Under the pieces are notes generated by a model. That model saw only the letters and a program-made list of their open reading frames with translations, made no database searches and had not been told where the DNA came from. Shown in pieces: positions 45,501-58,875 of a DNA stretch of 64,000 bases (its first letter is position 1; the number at the start of each line of letters is the position of its first letter). Source of the stretch: Oxytricha trifallax (lineage: Eukaryota > Ciliophora > Spirotrichea > Sporadotrichida > Oxytrichidae); NCBI GenBank assembly GCA_000711775.1, contig ARYC01001237.1, positions 42,076 through 106,075 on the forward strand. Direction: 5' to 3'. The position numbers and the translations under genes are program-made.

Positions 45501-48500
45501 AAAATACTCATTTGAAAGAATATAGGGCAGTCAATCTATTTAAAACAATGTATGATTTGAATATTGCATTTTCAAATTTTTAATTTTTAAAAAACATATT
45601 AAATTTACTTTTACAATTGTTTTATAATAAATGAAAAATAGAAATCAAGTAAATTATCAAATTCAATTCGAAACATAATCTAAAACTTAAGACTTTAAAC
45701 ATCATATTAATCGCTAAATACTGTTATTTTAAAAATATTTACCTAAACCTTTTTGTTTAGTGAATATTAATAATTTTGAAGTTAAAAGAAATAATAATGG
45801 TTTACAATCTAAAGGATAGGAATCAATACAATTGCCTGAAAATTATGCAATAATGCTAATTTAATCTTAAAATTAGAAAGTTCTGACAAGTTAAGTGGGA
45901 AGTGACTTCTAAATTAGAAGCTTAAAAGCAACATTCATAAGGAATTAATATATTGCTAATATCAATGGAAACTAGATAAGATACTAGTACATTCATAAAG
46001 ATCAAAAATATTATTTGATATTTTTTTTTAGTATTAATATAGGTTGTTATTCTTAATGTTTATGAATTGTAATTAAAGAACTAATTTTAATTATAAAAAT
46101 TATTTTTACACTAAAGCTTCTCCACTTCAGAAAGCTTTTTATGGTTCTTAATTATGCTTTGAAATAGCCAGCAAGCGACGTTTAACCTGAAAATAACTAT
46201 AGTTCTACACGTACGAGCTATCCCTAATAAATTTTGAGACAATTGATTATTTAACTAGGATAGTTTATGTTTTAGCTATAAAAATTAAATGTAAGAGATG
46301 CTAACACTTAAGAAATGAAATATTGAGATTAGGCTATATAACTAAAAGATATATCAAGCATTACCGCAGTCAATCAGAGTAATTAAACCGTATTACTATA
46401 GAATAAAGACTAATTTTAAGTAACTGTTGGACTTATGAACTTCGCCTCCACTTCTTCTTTATCAATCTCTGAGGCGAAATTCATATCCCACCTTCGATTT
46501 ATGAATGAGACTAGTAAAAATGGCTTTTGCCAGGTTTTTTAATCTTTTTTGTTTTACTTCTGTAATTTAACAAATTACAACATCATTTTATAATGAATAC
46601 TTAACAGTAACTTTTAGTCTTTTAATTTAAAAATAGTGAACAGTTAAAACTAATCGGTTCTCATTAATAACTAATTGAAAATCGATATTAATTAAATTTA
46701 AATATTTTTATTGCAAAAGTTAAGTATTTTAAAGCGAAAAATTCTCACAGTTCTTTAATCCAATAAGATTTAAGCCAAATAAATTAAGGAGAATTAATCT
46801 CTCTTTAAAATTAAACAGGGTTTGCAATAGTAAAACTAATTAAAAGAATCGATGTTCTAGGGCAGTTTGTTTTGTAAGGGAGATTTTTCCAATATGGAAA
46901 ATCCCAATTATTTTTCGATCACATGACAAAGAGAATGGTTCAATTTACTCAGTAAAAATAATGTGTAAGAGCTATAAACTATGCTGAGATAGATTCAAAG
47001 AAGTAAATTGGAATCAATATTTTAGGAAATCAATATATTTAATTATTTTATAATTAGAACATTACTATGATTACTAAAACTAAACTTAATCTTAAATTTT
47101 ATTTTTTTTTAAAAAATAAAAAAAATAATTGGAAAATTGTATTATACTCCAAATATTCTATAAGACAATCTTGTGCCTGCAAAAGTAAATGAAATGCCAA
47201 TTATTTTAGCATAGCCTTATTTAAGAGGAGCATTTTTCTTGAACCCTAAGAACTTCCAAAAAGTTAATGTTGGCTATCCAATTGAGAGAGTAAAAAATAA
47301 ACTAAAGTAAATCATTATGATTAGAAGGAGTGATTAAAATCAAGACAGCTTAAAGTATTTCAATAATCTTAAATTAACATTGAACAATATTGCACAAAAA
47401 ATAATAATATTCTTAATAGTTATTAGCATTAAACAATATTAAGAGGTAAATAATTGAATAGAACATAAAAAAACATTAGAATATAATATATTTTTAATAA
47501 TATTTAATAATAAATTACAAAATTCACTCTAATAAATGACTTATTGGCAAAATGACAATCAAATAAAGATACTGAATTCCATTTTATAAATATATAAAAA
47601 ATGCTGTGGCTGATTTGTTTTTTGAATAATTTTTATTAGAATTTGCATTGAAAACTTTTATCACGAATAAAAAATTAATGGGGATTTTACATTAAATTAT
47701 TTGTTATAATTATTTCTTATAAATACCTTGATATAAACTTTAATTATATAATGATATACATTCAGATAAAGGCTTGAGATATTATCAAGAAGGAGAAGAT
47801 GATATTTAGAATTTGACAATCAGAAATTAATCAGAGTATTATTGCATCTTTCATGAAATTTTAAAATATTATAATAAAATAAAATATTATGAAATATTAA
47901 TTATAATACTTTTATGATATTATGCCTGATAAAAATGGAAACGACAATAGAAACATTTACATATTTAGAATAAAAACTGTAAAATTTTAATTAAAATTAT
48001 AATTACTTTACAAAAATTTTTTTCATAAATAAAATTAGGTTATACTTTATTTAATTTTAATTATATAAATTATGCATTGCATTTACTTGGTTTTATCAAT
48101 GTTTTGATTTGTATTTTCTTAAATTATTAACTTCTTTATTGGTATAAATAATAAACAAATGAATTACTTCTATAAATAAATATAAACAACTTCAAAATTT
48201 ATTAGAAATAATAACTTGGAAAGCAAAATCAAAACTTTTTCAATTTTAATTTAACATTATTCTTTACAAAAAAAATTAGTATATATGAATGAGTATTCTA
48301 TCTAACATGTTTTATTTTATTAATAATTATAGATTATAAAGTATCATCAAGAGTTATTTAAAATGATTATTTCATTATCACAATCTTTAATTAAAATCTG
48401 ATAAATATTTATTAAACTTTTATTAAAAAACTTTTTCATCTTACAATAATTCAGCAATATTAAAAACAAAAAATTTTAAATGCATTATTTATCTATAATA

Positions 48501-51116
48501 TTAAACATCTTAAGATAAGTGCTAATGAAGCTACAATTAGATAAGTATAGCTCAAATCTTCCCTAATTAATACCCCTAAAAATATATATTTCATCATTAA
48601 AAATATTAAACTTATTTAATGTATATTTATATACTTAGTAAATATTCTTTATTTTATCAAATTAAATAGTAATGACTTAACTGAATTTAATTATTTTCAA
48701 TTGTCAATAAAAATAAGCATTCAAGTAATTTATTGAAGAATTTAGATTATTTTATTTTCTAGTTAATAATATTACTTTAATTTGAGAGATGCAACCTTAT
48801 TATTTTAATTTGAAAGTGCTTTATTTTTGAGATCTTTTAATTAATTTGACAGATATTTCTATTTTTTAAATAATTTTGTTTTAATTTACGATCTCTAAGT
48901 GAGGAGTAAATTTATTAAGCATTATAGATAAGCAAGAGATTTTACATTTCATGCAAAATGGATTTTATGAAAGTAAAATTTAAAAATTGGAAAGTTTTTA
49001 AAACCAAAATTGGAATATAAATTTTTAATTAAATTGACAAGGTTAGCTTATATTTAAGATTTTATTGTAAAACAATTCATTGAAATGGTTTTTTAATTAA
49101 TCTATTTAAATATTTAATCTATATTTATGTTATAACAAATATATAAATTATTTTTGTTTTTTTATGCTCAAATTAGTTAAGTTATATCTATTTATTACAA
49201 TAATTCAATTCAACATAAATTAAATTTAGAAATATATTTAACTTAGGCTTTATTGTATTAAACTAAAAAGCTTCAAAACAATATAAACATTTTTTATGTT
49301 ATTTTAAATTCTTTTTAATTTAACCTTTAAATCTTTAGAAATTATAATTATAAAAAATGAGTTTCTAATTATATCTTTTTGCAATTATATTCAAGTACTG
49401 AAAATTAATAACTTACTAAAGTGTACTTTCTAAGTAATGGGGTTAAAAATTTCATCTCTAACACAATAGATAATAAGTGGTATTGTGAATAAAAGCCAAT
49501 CATATTAAATAAAGAATTAATATTAATTAATGCAAAATATTGGAAAAAACATTCAAATACATATTTATAATTTCTGAATGAGCAACCTAGTTTAGAAGAA
49601 TTAAACTAAATCCGTAAAATCCTAGATTTTTCAACATAGCACGACTCGTTAATGCTAATAAAATAAAAATGTGTAATTTAATTAAGACTCTCAAATATTC
49701 TTAGCAAAGGATAAGAAAATGGTCCCAGAGCAGCAAAAAATATTATGTGATACAGGAATATTTTTGCAAAAATTAGTTTGTCAAAATACGTGTAACTATC
49801 ATTAATTTTAACATCTTCACTATTGAAAGGATCAGCACATATTTTCTCATTACATTAAATCCATAAATATTTAACTCTTTTAGTTATAATACTTACAATA
49901 AAATAGTGTTCTTATGAATTTGATGTTAAAGTTGTTCTTGTTAAAATTTATGACTTAAACTTGACTGAATACAAAATAAAAATAAATGCAAAAAGGCTAA
50001 TAGATATAAAATGATTTTTAGGTTATTATTTAATAACAATTTCAAGAATAGTTGGTTCATTTTAAGATTATGAATCTGTTAGAATCTTTCCATCAATATC
50101 ATTTTAATATTTCCATGTTGGCTTGTTATGAAGTTCTTATTTTTTAGTTTTTTCAAAACCAATATCCTCTATTTTACTTTTATTATTTTTAATGTCAATG
50201 TCAAATGATGACTTTGGATTTTATGTGAAATTTTTAATCTTCTTTTATAGAATATCTCTATTAGATGAATCTAAACTAATATAAATTAATAATTAATTAA
50301 ACTGCCCTGTGATGAAGTTTGATCGTCAAATCCATGAAGTATTTCATCAACTGTATTCCTCTTGACAAGTTTTAAATTAGATTATCTAGTTGGATTAACT
50401 TAATCTCCATGTTTATTTCTTTTCTTAGCTAAATTATGTTTTTGTTCATTATTATGTAAAATAATCTAATAAATTGATTTAAATAATTAAAGCATAAAAT
50501 TTATTTTTTTAATATTATAAACTGGGTATCAAATAAGAAAGATTTAAAATACTTACAAAAATATAGGAAGAAAAATTAATTTAGTTACAAAAAGAAATAG
50601 ATTAATAAAACACTATGAATAAATATATTTATTTGGTATGCTTTTTAAAACTCATTTTCATTTTTTAAAAAATTTTAATTTAGTAAATTTGTGAAAATTA
50701 ATCATTTTTTTTCCAAGATTTATATAAAATAGAAATTATTTAATCTTTTAATTTACTAAGACATAATTTTAATTTTTAATCAATTGCTTTTTTTGAATTT
50801 TTAAATTACTGTTTGGTTAGATATTTTTAGTTTTTCTTTTAATAAAAATAAAAACATTAATTGTGCATAATAACTATTATAAAATTTCCCCAAACTTTAT
50901 ATTTTATGTAATATAATTTATATCACTTTGCTTTTTCTAATTTAATTTTTGTTACAAACTGACTTAGTTTGTGTTGAAATGCTCTTCCACTTAGTATTTT
51001 TTCAATTTTTATATAGACTAGGGTCTTTAATTTTTCATTGGATTACTCTAAGTACCCTCCTCCTCTTCTTATTTTTTATTTATTTTTACAGCTTTTGAAG
51101 TTGGAGATACTATCAT
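39502..51116 (-). CDS. Polytopic membrane protein family, copy 3, with insertions
   Basis: Pieces in order: ATG 51116 (MIVSPTSKAVKINKKQEEEE); 50470-50290 (VKRNTVDEILHGFDDQTSSQ); 49870-49690 (DPFNSEDVKINDSYTYF, FAALGPFSYPLLRIFES); 49640-49440; 48560-48490 (LIVASLALILRCLI); 44140-43990 (ICNIFRINYTSLKVE); 43640-43450 (MIRNEVENIFFKFKFSYHIN); 43260-43140 (PTKEDLVTSFSGRLVFRELF); 40860-40690; 40510-40220 (LQSWLDLRIMAQDMGIRFKL); 39980-39860; 39800-39750; 39715-39660 (EVLNAIEKRLQREIQFNPI); 39600-39502. It ends at TGA 39502-39504. Two insertions expand it: the 458-codon-ORF element (41.2-42.7 kb) and a two-strand coding block (44.2-47.5 kb). Without these the order is the same as in copy 4. Confidence 0.55.
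41190..42735 (+). mobile_element. Inserted element with one long ORF and (ATT)n tail
   Basis: This block of about 1.5 kb is visibly less AT-rich than its surroundings and has no IES-like breaks. It holds one long ORF, about 100 bases of structured 3' sequence (AAGGGCTTGTCCCTT can form a hairpin; CGGGGGTCCCC another) and then ATT repeats at about 42714-42737. One long ORF plus a short simple-repeat tail suggests a non-LTR-like retroelement or a SINE/LINE partner, but no reverse transcriptase is present in this copy. It sits between the 43.2 kb and 40.9 kb coding pieces of copy 3. The left border (about 41190) is uncertain. Confidence 0.6.
41238..42614 (+). CDS. 458-residue Gln-rich ORF of the inserted element
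   Basis: From ATG 41238 (MKTDLKNLYYPLSRLYQSQP) to TGA 42612-42614 the frame is unbroken for 458 codons, with about 26 TAA/TAG read as Gln. The N-terminal third is helical and basic (LIYRKLQNSGLKTRLSKRER). The middle is a Gln/Asn/Ser region likely to form a coiled coil, then comes a Pro/Glu/Gln linker. The C-terminal part is again compact and mixed (KYGNYSLQQFQKYLIFL; NSLMFLRRHVEHTVRGKVG), with an acidic tail (HSESDSENDWEDY). I see no reverse transcriptase, endonuclease, integrase or CCHC knuckle. A gag/ORF1-like nucleic-acid-binding protein is a guess from layout only. Intact reading argues for recent insertion. Confidence 0.75.
44250..45511 (-). CDS. Coding block nested in copy 3, minus-strand part
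   Basis: ATG 45511 (MSILSMSLIGPSEYYD) ends at a GTAAGT donor. Further protein-like pieces on the same strand are 45060-44930 (ATSQNCFDHLSIDRKLFAYH), 44630-44390 (STQKDCFKDATLDSSICNF; REVHHIHQFKTYLNNQAFHY) and 44360-44250 (ILTQGGIFDTNFFEPTLSKA). Paired Cys suggest an extracytoplasmic domain. Copy 4 of the membrane-protein family has nothing matching at this place. It may be a separate small gene, or the inverted half of a scrambled gene whose other half is at 45757-47457. Confidence 0.45.
45757..47457 (+). CDS. Coding block nested in copy 3, plus-strand part
   Basis: Protein-like pieces on the + strand: 45757-46010 (ESIQLPENYAIMLIQSQNQK; VGSDFQIRSLKATFIRNQYI); 46115-46290 (LNYALKQPASDVQPENNYSS); 46800-47030 (IDVLGQFVLQGRFFQYGKSQ; FFDHMTKRMVQFTQQKQCVR); 47160-47457 (VPAKVNEMPIILAQPYLRGA; FFLNPKNFQKVNVGYPIERV). 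The last ends at TGA 47455-47457. Pieces are separated by AT-rich breaks as in the other germline genes. No start codon was found at the left edge, so the N-terminus may lie elsewhere, possibly on the opposite strand just to the left. No family is recognised. Confidence 0.45.
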
Positions 51117-52609
51117 AACAATTAAACCACAAAGTATATTTAATTATTAATGTGTCATGTTCTATAAATAAATATTGAGATATTATATCTGCCTAATTCT
51201 TTTAATACCCTTCATTCAATTACTTTATAATTATGGAATATATTATATTGAGAAGGAAAATAAATCGCAATGTTAGATTTTCAAATAGATTTTTATGCTT
51301 AAATTTAATAAAATTTAAGTTTGGAACTAAATCAAATAATTATTAATTATATATTGAGAAATATTTCAAGGCTTTTAAAAGATACACAATCGCAAATATT
51401 TTATTAAAAGTCATATAACTGATTTCTAAAAATTAAAATACAATAAATACAGACATAATTTTGGAGCTTAGGGCATTATCATTAATATTGGTTGAAATAT
51501 TAACTGATCTTTATTATTAAATTGCAAATAAAATTTTTATTTATTTCTTAAACTATTCTAACTAAGTGAAGAACTCAATTAAAATCAAAGATAAAATGTT
51601 TATTTATAGTTGGACTGTTATTATTAAGAATATTTTAAGAGAACATTTATAAATTACATCAAATTTATAAAACAATATTTTTTCTTATTTTATGTCCTAT
51701 TATATAAATACTAAATTTGAAAATTGTATGAAACAAGCGTTAATATATTAATTACGCTCATGAAATATTAATAAAAATTAATTTAAATATGAATTTATTG
51801 AATCTCAAACTTAATAGATAGAATGATATCATATTAACCTATGAATTTAAGGACAAGCATTTCACAAATTATTCAATATTCTTAGCAAGTAATTCACTTT
51901 TTTGCTTTTTATTATTTGTAATTATAAATTTATCTGTTTTTATTTATAAAAAGTTCAAACGTTTACTGTAAAAATAAACTTGATAAAATCTTTGATTTTT
52001 CCAATTTATTTTTTTAATAGAATCGTATGATTAGCAATCTATTAAATAACTTATTAAAGAGGTTGTAATAAAAATATAAGTTTTTTATTTATAATATAAT
52101 CTATATTTTTAATGGGATATCTTTAACATATAAACACTCTCAATATATTTCTGCAATATTTAAATTTTATGTAATTTTAGTTAGTTAGTTAGAAAATAAC
52201 TTAGGTAAGTAAAGTTATATGATTTTACTTAGTAAAATATTTAATTCTTGATTGAAAAAGATTATTTATTGATTGCTTATTTTTACCTTAAATTCTAAAT
52301 CCTTTTTATAACTGAATTTCATTAGTTGATAAATCACAAATGATAATGTTCCATATTTTTATTTTAATTAATATCATGATAATAATTTTCATTATAAATT
52401 TATTTATTGATTAAACTTATTAATTTTGTATACTTAATTTTCATATTAGTTTTATTATTTAAATTGAATATTTAAGAATATCAATTACATATAATTAATA
52501 ATTTGTAATTCCTTTCTTATATTATTGTGTCTTGAGTATCAATTAAGATTAAAAAATATAAATAATATATTATGAATAATACTTTGTCAGTATATTTAAA
52601 ATGTGTAAT
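51117..52609. other. AT-rich spacer between copies 3 and 4
   Basis: Roughly 1.5 kb of very AT-rich DNA with no coding frame or repeat ends that I can support. Confidence 0.5.
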
Positions 52610-55600
52610 TCAGGAAATAAACTTAAACTTGAAATTGATCATAGTAAAAATCAATGTTGCCGTAGCTGTTTTAAGAGCGTTCAGGATAGTTACTGTTAAT
52701 GGAATACCGAAAAGTAAATTAATATATATAGTTGTAAAGTGAAAAATATACTTTTATATTAATAATTTTAAATTTAATTATTAAAATAAATAAGTGCAAT
52801 AGGATTAAACTCAATTTCTCTTTATAATCTCTTTTCAATAGCATTTTAAACCCCAGAATCTGTTTTGGTATTTATTATATTTATAATTTTTTATAAGAAT
52901 AAGAAATTTCCCTGAGTTAGTGGTTATTATTTTTTATTATACTGGATCTTCTTGTTATAATTATGCAATTGTTCAATTTATTTTTATTTTAAATCCTGTA
53001 AATTTTAGGAAAACAAATTATTCTCTATAAATGATTTAAATGATTAATTATTTATATCTTAAGTATACTTTTTCTTTAGATGCATTTTTTTAAAAATCTT
53101 TTATTCATAATTGATGACTTCTGGTTAGTTATTCAGAAATAAATACTGGGAAAATACAACAAATATAGAAGTATTTGGGATTAAGGATTCAATACTTCTA
53201 ATGATCGGTTTATTCAAATAAAATAAAATAAATTTAGTGTGAAAATACAGCAATCGAGACCGAACTCTTTCTTTTTATAAGTGAAGTAAAACTAAATCTA
53301 AATATTTTTTAAGTTTAATAAATCTATAAATAATTTATCTATATGCTTCTTTAAAAGTGTTGTTTATCAATTTGCCTTCAAGATTACCATAGTATTGAGC
53401 ATCTTTCCACTCTGTCTTGAATCTCTCCAAAACATTTCTTAATTCCACGATTCTTAGGATTTAATTATTTGATATCTAGTTTACCCATGCTCCATAATAG
53501 AAAATCTTATAAATTGTCAAACATACAATTCAATACCCTAAGTAAGTAAATCAACGGATTATTATTTTATCATTAAATTTGCTTATTTATAAAATATTAA
53601 GGCATAAGCTAGTAGGAATTAGTTCATTAATCCTAAAAAAGTTTCAAAAATTAAAATAAAAACTTAATTCATGACATAAACCTCTAATATATTTCTTTTA
53701 AAATATGGGTTAATTAAAATTTATACTTATTGAAATTTATGCCTCAACCACCTCTTTAATGAGAACTTAGAATTTTGAAAATTTATTAAAAATGAATTTT
53801 CTTCCTAATCAAATTTGAATTAATTTAATAATAGTGATGATAACTATTCAAAATTATATAGATTATTAAAAATTAAAAGGTATTGAATTGCTAATTCAAA
53901 GCCAAATGTCACAATTAATGGAAACTCTATATCATATTAAGTAAAGAAATCAAAGAACCAGCCAAGCCAAAGGGATCCTACAATTATATACGTGATCATA
54001 TAAAAGTATACATAGGAATCAAGTCTTAATTTAAATCTATATCCCATATCTTAAGCCATTATTCTTAGATCCAACCACGATTGAAGGGTTTTGGGGTCAA
54101 AGAAGTTTATCAATTTTAAATATAAATCAAAATATTTTATAATTTGTTAATAAATAAGATTACAATTAATTCAATTGATTTTTAAATGTCTTCTTTTAAG
54201 ATTTTTCGCTCATAAAATAAAAAAAAATAAACTTCAAATCATATTTTAAATATTAAACAATTTTTTTTTAAATATAAATTAATTTGAATCAAAGGTACAG
54301 CTTAAAATTTATCTCTTACTTTAAATCTATTAGGCTCAAGTTAAGTTTCGCAAAATATCATATTTAGTTTTCTTCTGTGCAAATCAATAATTGCCATCCA
54401 AAGGAATATAAAATTTGCATTGTAGAATAAGAATGTGAAAATCATCAAGGGAATCGCGTAAAACCAATAAGATACTGTGTAATACTTTGATTATCTCTAA
54501 GAATAATCATCATCGTTATATTATATAATATACTATTTAAACCAACTAAATAAGTGAACATTAATAATTAAGTTCAAGTTTAATAATATTCCTGATAAAG
54601 CTCAACAACTAAAGGTAGAATAGTATACTTTATAAAACCCCATAGATCAATTAAGACATGGAGATTAAGGTTAAAAACAATTAAATTAAAAATTAATTAT
54701 TATTTGTTGAAATTAATTATAATTAGTCTAAAATCAAATTTACACACCCTGATTGGTTTATTTTATAGGGACAATTAATCGAGGCAATAGTTTAAATAAT
54801 TAGGCTAAACATTATAAGTGTACGCCAATAATAATTAATTTTTAACTTAATTGTTCTTAACCCCAATCTTTGTGTCTTAATTGATCTCTTTGGTTTTAAT
54901 TATTATTAGAAAATAGAATAGCATGAACGAATGAGAAGAAAACTGTGCCTTTGTGTATTCTATAAGGTGCTAAATGTTTTGACATTAAGAATAACTCTCT
55001 AAAGAACAGTCTTCCTGGATAACTCATGATTAGATCTTCTTTTGTTGGAAATATAATTAAAAATAATTTAAGAACCTATAGGTAGGAAATTTCCATATCG
55101 GTAAATCTATAAACTTAAAATATGAATTTTCAAGTAATATCATATTAAGTTTAGGAGTATCGTTATTCTAAGGTTTAATTTGAATACTAGATTTTCCTAA
55201 ACTGCTTCGTAGTTGAAGTTATTTCTAAGTTTTTTTGAAGAATTTAATGAATTGATCGTATCTGTTTATCTCAAATTCTTGGTTGTACTCCCAGGTTTTG
55301 ACAAAGTCGTAATTTAAGAATCTATTCTTGTATTCATCATTTATATGATAAGAAAACTTAAACTTAAAGAAGATGTTTTCAACTTCATTTCTTATCATAC
55401 AGTTTAAACTCATAATATTAAGTTTAAGTAACAATTCAAAAATGGGGAATTAAAAGGCACAATTTTTAAAAATATTGATCTTGGCATGATTTATTTCTTA
55501 TTAAACAAAAGATTATGATGTTAGATAAGCAAAAAAAAACTCAATTCAATTGCTATCACTTAAGTAACAACAAAGTGTACATTTATAATCATTGGTATAC

Positions 55601-58600
55601 ATAGCATAAAATGCATTATTTCTATTATAACAGAATGGAATCTTTGGTTTTTAAGTGTTTTATTTCTTATTCGACGTTTTTGGGAGTTATGTTTAATAAA
55701 TTTAATAAACATATATGTTCATCCAAGCTCCAGGTATCCATTCATTTTCTAATTGTTTCCTTGTAAGAATATTTTACTTTTAAGCTTATAAAGTTGATTC
55801 TAGTGATGTTGCATATCTCACAGAAACTATTATTCAAAGGAAATTAATTTAATTAAATGCAAGGATCACATAAATAACTATCATTTGATTTAAGGATAAA
55901 AATGAATAAGTTATTAATAATATATATATATATATATGTTTTTATTGATTCTAATTTATTTCCTTTTAGTTTAATTTTTAAATAAATTGTATCAATAAAA
56001 ATTTCTCTCAAAATTTTATAGATTTTACATGTTCTTAAATATGATTAAGTTAATTAGTTAAGTATAAATATTTTAATTTAGTCAAACATCTCAAGTAATT
56101 TTTTATAAAAAATATAATATCTATAATATTAAGCATCTTAAGATAAGTCCTAAAAAAGCTACAATTAAATTTGTGTAACCAAAATCTTTTCGAATAAAAA
56201 CCTTAGACTAGTCTATAAATTGTTTTTAAATTTTAGAGATAAATACAATTAACAATTTAATAATTTGATATTTGATTTTAAAATATTTAAATTAAGTTTA
56301 GTATATATAATTGCGCTTCACAACTTTTATACAGAATTTATTTATTCATATTTATCGTTAGAAAAATCTTGAAATATTTGTTTGAAACATTGCATGCAAA
56401 ATTAAATGAAATAATAAATAATAATACGCTATATTTTGACTTTATAAATTTTTTAGTTTATTAATAAACAAATAAATTACTATCATTTTAATTTAATTTG
56501 AAATAAAATAATATTGAATTAGACTTAGCAAATTTTGGAAATTGCTGTTAAGTTTATAAATACTTTTAATTAAGAAATGGGTTTAAATATCATCCCTAAA
56601 GCAATAAATTGAAAGTGGCACTGAAAAAAGAAGCCATTAAAAATAAATAAATAAATAATTTTTACAGGAATTTAAACTGAAATGATAATTATATTCTACT
56701 AATTGAGTGATCTAAATTAAAAATACTCCACTAAATCCAAAAAATCCTAGATTTCTAAGCATTGCACGACATAAATTTGTTATATTATAATTTATATTTT
56801 TAATTGAATAAGACTCTCAAATATTCTTAGAAGAGGATATGAAAAAGGTCCTAAGGCAGCAAAAAATATTAAGTGATAGAGGGTTATTTTTGCAAAAATA
56901 AATTTGTTAAAATACGTGTAGCTGTCATTTATTTTAACATCTTCGCTATTGAAAGGATCTTCACAGATTTTCTGGTTGTATTAAATCCATGTTGCTTTAA
57001 ATATCTTATTAAATTCTTAATTAAAAAAATGAAATTAGAATTTGATGGTCAAACTTATTATGTGAAAATGATTAAATAAAAAGTCTCAAAAAATACTTAA
57101 AGTTTAAATATGAATATTTGTATCTTACTTTATTTAATTTAATATCTTAATTTTAGGAAATCCTAATAAGAATAAATATCAAAGGCTAATAAAAATAATG
57201 ATATACAGGTTTTTATTTTATAACAATTTCAAGAATGGTTGGTTCATTTTAAGATTAAGAATCTGTGAGAATCTTTCCATCAATATCATTTGAATATTTC
57301 GATGTTGATTTATTATGAAGTTCTTATTTTTAAGTTTTTTCAAAGCTCTTATCCTCTAATTTATTTTTATTATTTTTAATGTCAATGTCAAATGTTTACT
57401 TCATATTCAATTTTTGAGATTTGTCTTTCATTTGTAAAATATCTCTCTGTGATGAATCCAAACTACCTTGCGAAGAAGTTTGATCGTCAAAACCATGAAG
57501 TATTTCATCTAATGTATTTCTTTTGACAAACCTTAAATTAGTTGTTTTCATGGGATCAAACATTTCTGATTCATTTTTATTTCCTTTCTTAGATTAATAT
57601 TGTGATCCATCTTTATTATTTTAATAATGAAAAGTAAATAGGGAATATATCATTAAAAGTAAATGTATAATTGATTTTTTTTATGAAAAAGATATCAAGC
57701 ATAGTCTAGCATTTTTGTTTTACACATAAATGTCCTTAAAATGAGAGTAATACCTATATTAATTGCGCGATTCTATTTATGAAAGTTAAAACCAGAACTT
57801 ATGAGTTATGATATAAATATGAAATTAATTATTCTTTAATATCAAATTCTATTTCTAATTAATTTAGATAAAGAATACATTTTTTTTCAATTATGGTTTA
57901 TAGATTTAAGAAAATTATTAATTTTCAGAAGTATTATAATAGAAACATTTATATCTAAAAAATAACTTCCAGCTTATTCATCAAAATATTAGTTCTAATT
58001 TTAATGAAATGAAAAAATACTTAAGAATAAAATATTTAATAAAATTCTATATATATATCCTTGGCTTTATTAATTATCGACAAAGTATTTTCATTGCGAA
58101 CATAATATTTTATAATTTTGAAAAAAAATATAGTATATGGAAAATCTATGTGTAATGTTTAATAACATAACAAAATATTTATTTATTTAATGATCTTTTT
58201 CTGATAAATTTTATCAACTTATAATGATTTTGCTTTTTATATTTTTAGATCAATCCAAATGATATTATGATTAAAATTATTTGAAATATTTTTTAGTTAT
58301 GTAATCTATTATCTTAACTTATTTATAATACTAATTTAGATTTAATTTCATTCAATTAATGTAAATTATGTTTAATTCTAAATTTAAGTTAGAAATTTTA
58401 TATAATGATATAATATTTTGTTAGAATTTAGCGTTAGTTTTAAAGAGATTCTTTTCAATTAGAAAATACAGGATTATTTATTTAAAATAGCATCATAACA
58501 AGATGAATTAAGTTATTGTTTTAATTGAATTAATTTTATAGAAATTTTAGCTTTTCTTTGATAATTTGAACTTCTATAAAAGTTAAAATTAAATTTATGA

Positions 58601-58875
58601 AACAAAAGAAATTTAACAAACATATATACATATCAAAGATTCTTATATTCGTTATTTATATAATCTTATCTATAAATTATATTTTTGGTAATATGATTTT
58701 AATCACTTAATTTTTTCTAATTTTACTGCGGCTAAACACCAACTTAATGTGTGTTGAAATGCTCCTCCACTTAATATTTTTTCATTTTTGATTTAGATTA
58801 TGGTTTACTCTGAGTACCCTCTGGTCCATCTTTTTTATTTATTTTTAGAGCTTTTTAAGGGGTTGAGACTATCAT
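52610..58875 (-). CDS. Polytopic membrane protein family, copy 4 (most compact)
   Basis: Pieces in order: ATG 58875 (MIVSTPQKALKINKKDGPEG); 57650-57230 (charged N-terminal part with VKRNTLDEILHGFDDQTSSQ); 56990-56790 (NLCEDPFNSEDVKIND; FAALGPFSYPLLRIFES); 56770-56580; 56200-56120 (LIVAFLGLILRCLI); 55830-55700 (ICNITRINFISLKVKYSYKE); 55400-55150 (MIRNEVENIFFKFKFSYHIN); 55050-54910 (PTKEDLIMSYPGRLFFRELF); 54520-54300; 54110-53880 (MAITDLH-like join to LQSWLDLRIMAQDM); 53490-53340; 53280-53230; 52850-52790; 52710-52610. It ends at TGA 52610-52612. At least six hydrophobic helices are seen. This copy is the best guide to the gene's layout because no large insertion breaks it; only one 265-bp foldback element lies in a spacer. 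Confidence 0.6.
54634..54898. mobile_element. 265-bp foldback/MITE, relative of the 14.4 kb element
   Basis: Inverted ends AAAACCCCATAGATCAATTA and its diverged reverse enclose ACACCCTGATTGGTTTA and ACGCCAATAATAATTAA, which match the interior of the 14411-14673 element. It lies between two coding pieces of copy 4. Confidence 0.6.
55920..55938. repeat. (TA)n microsatellite
   Basis: About nine TA units in a spacer of copy 4. It is unremarkable in this AT-rich DNA. Confidence 0.7.
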
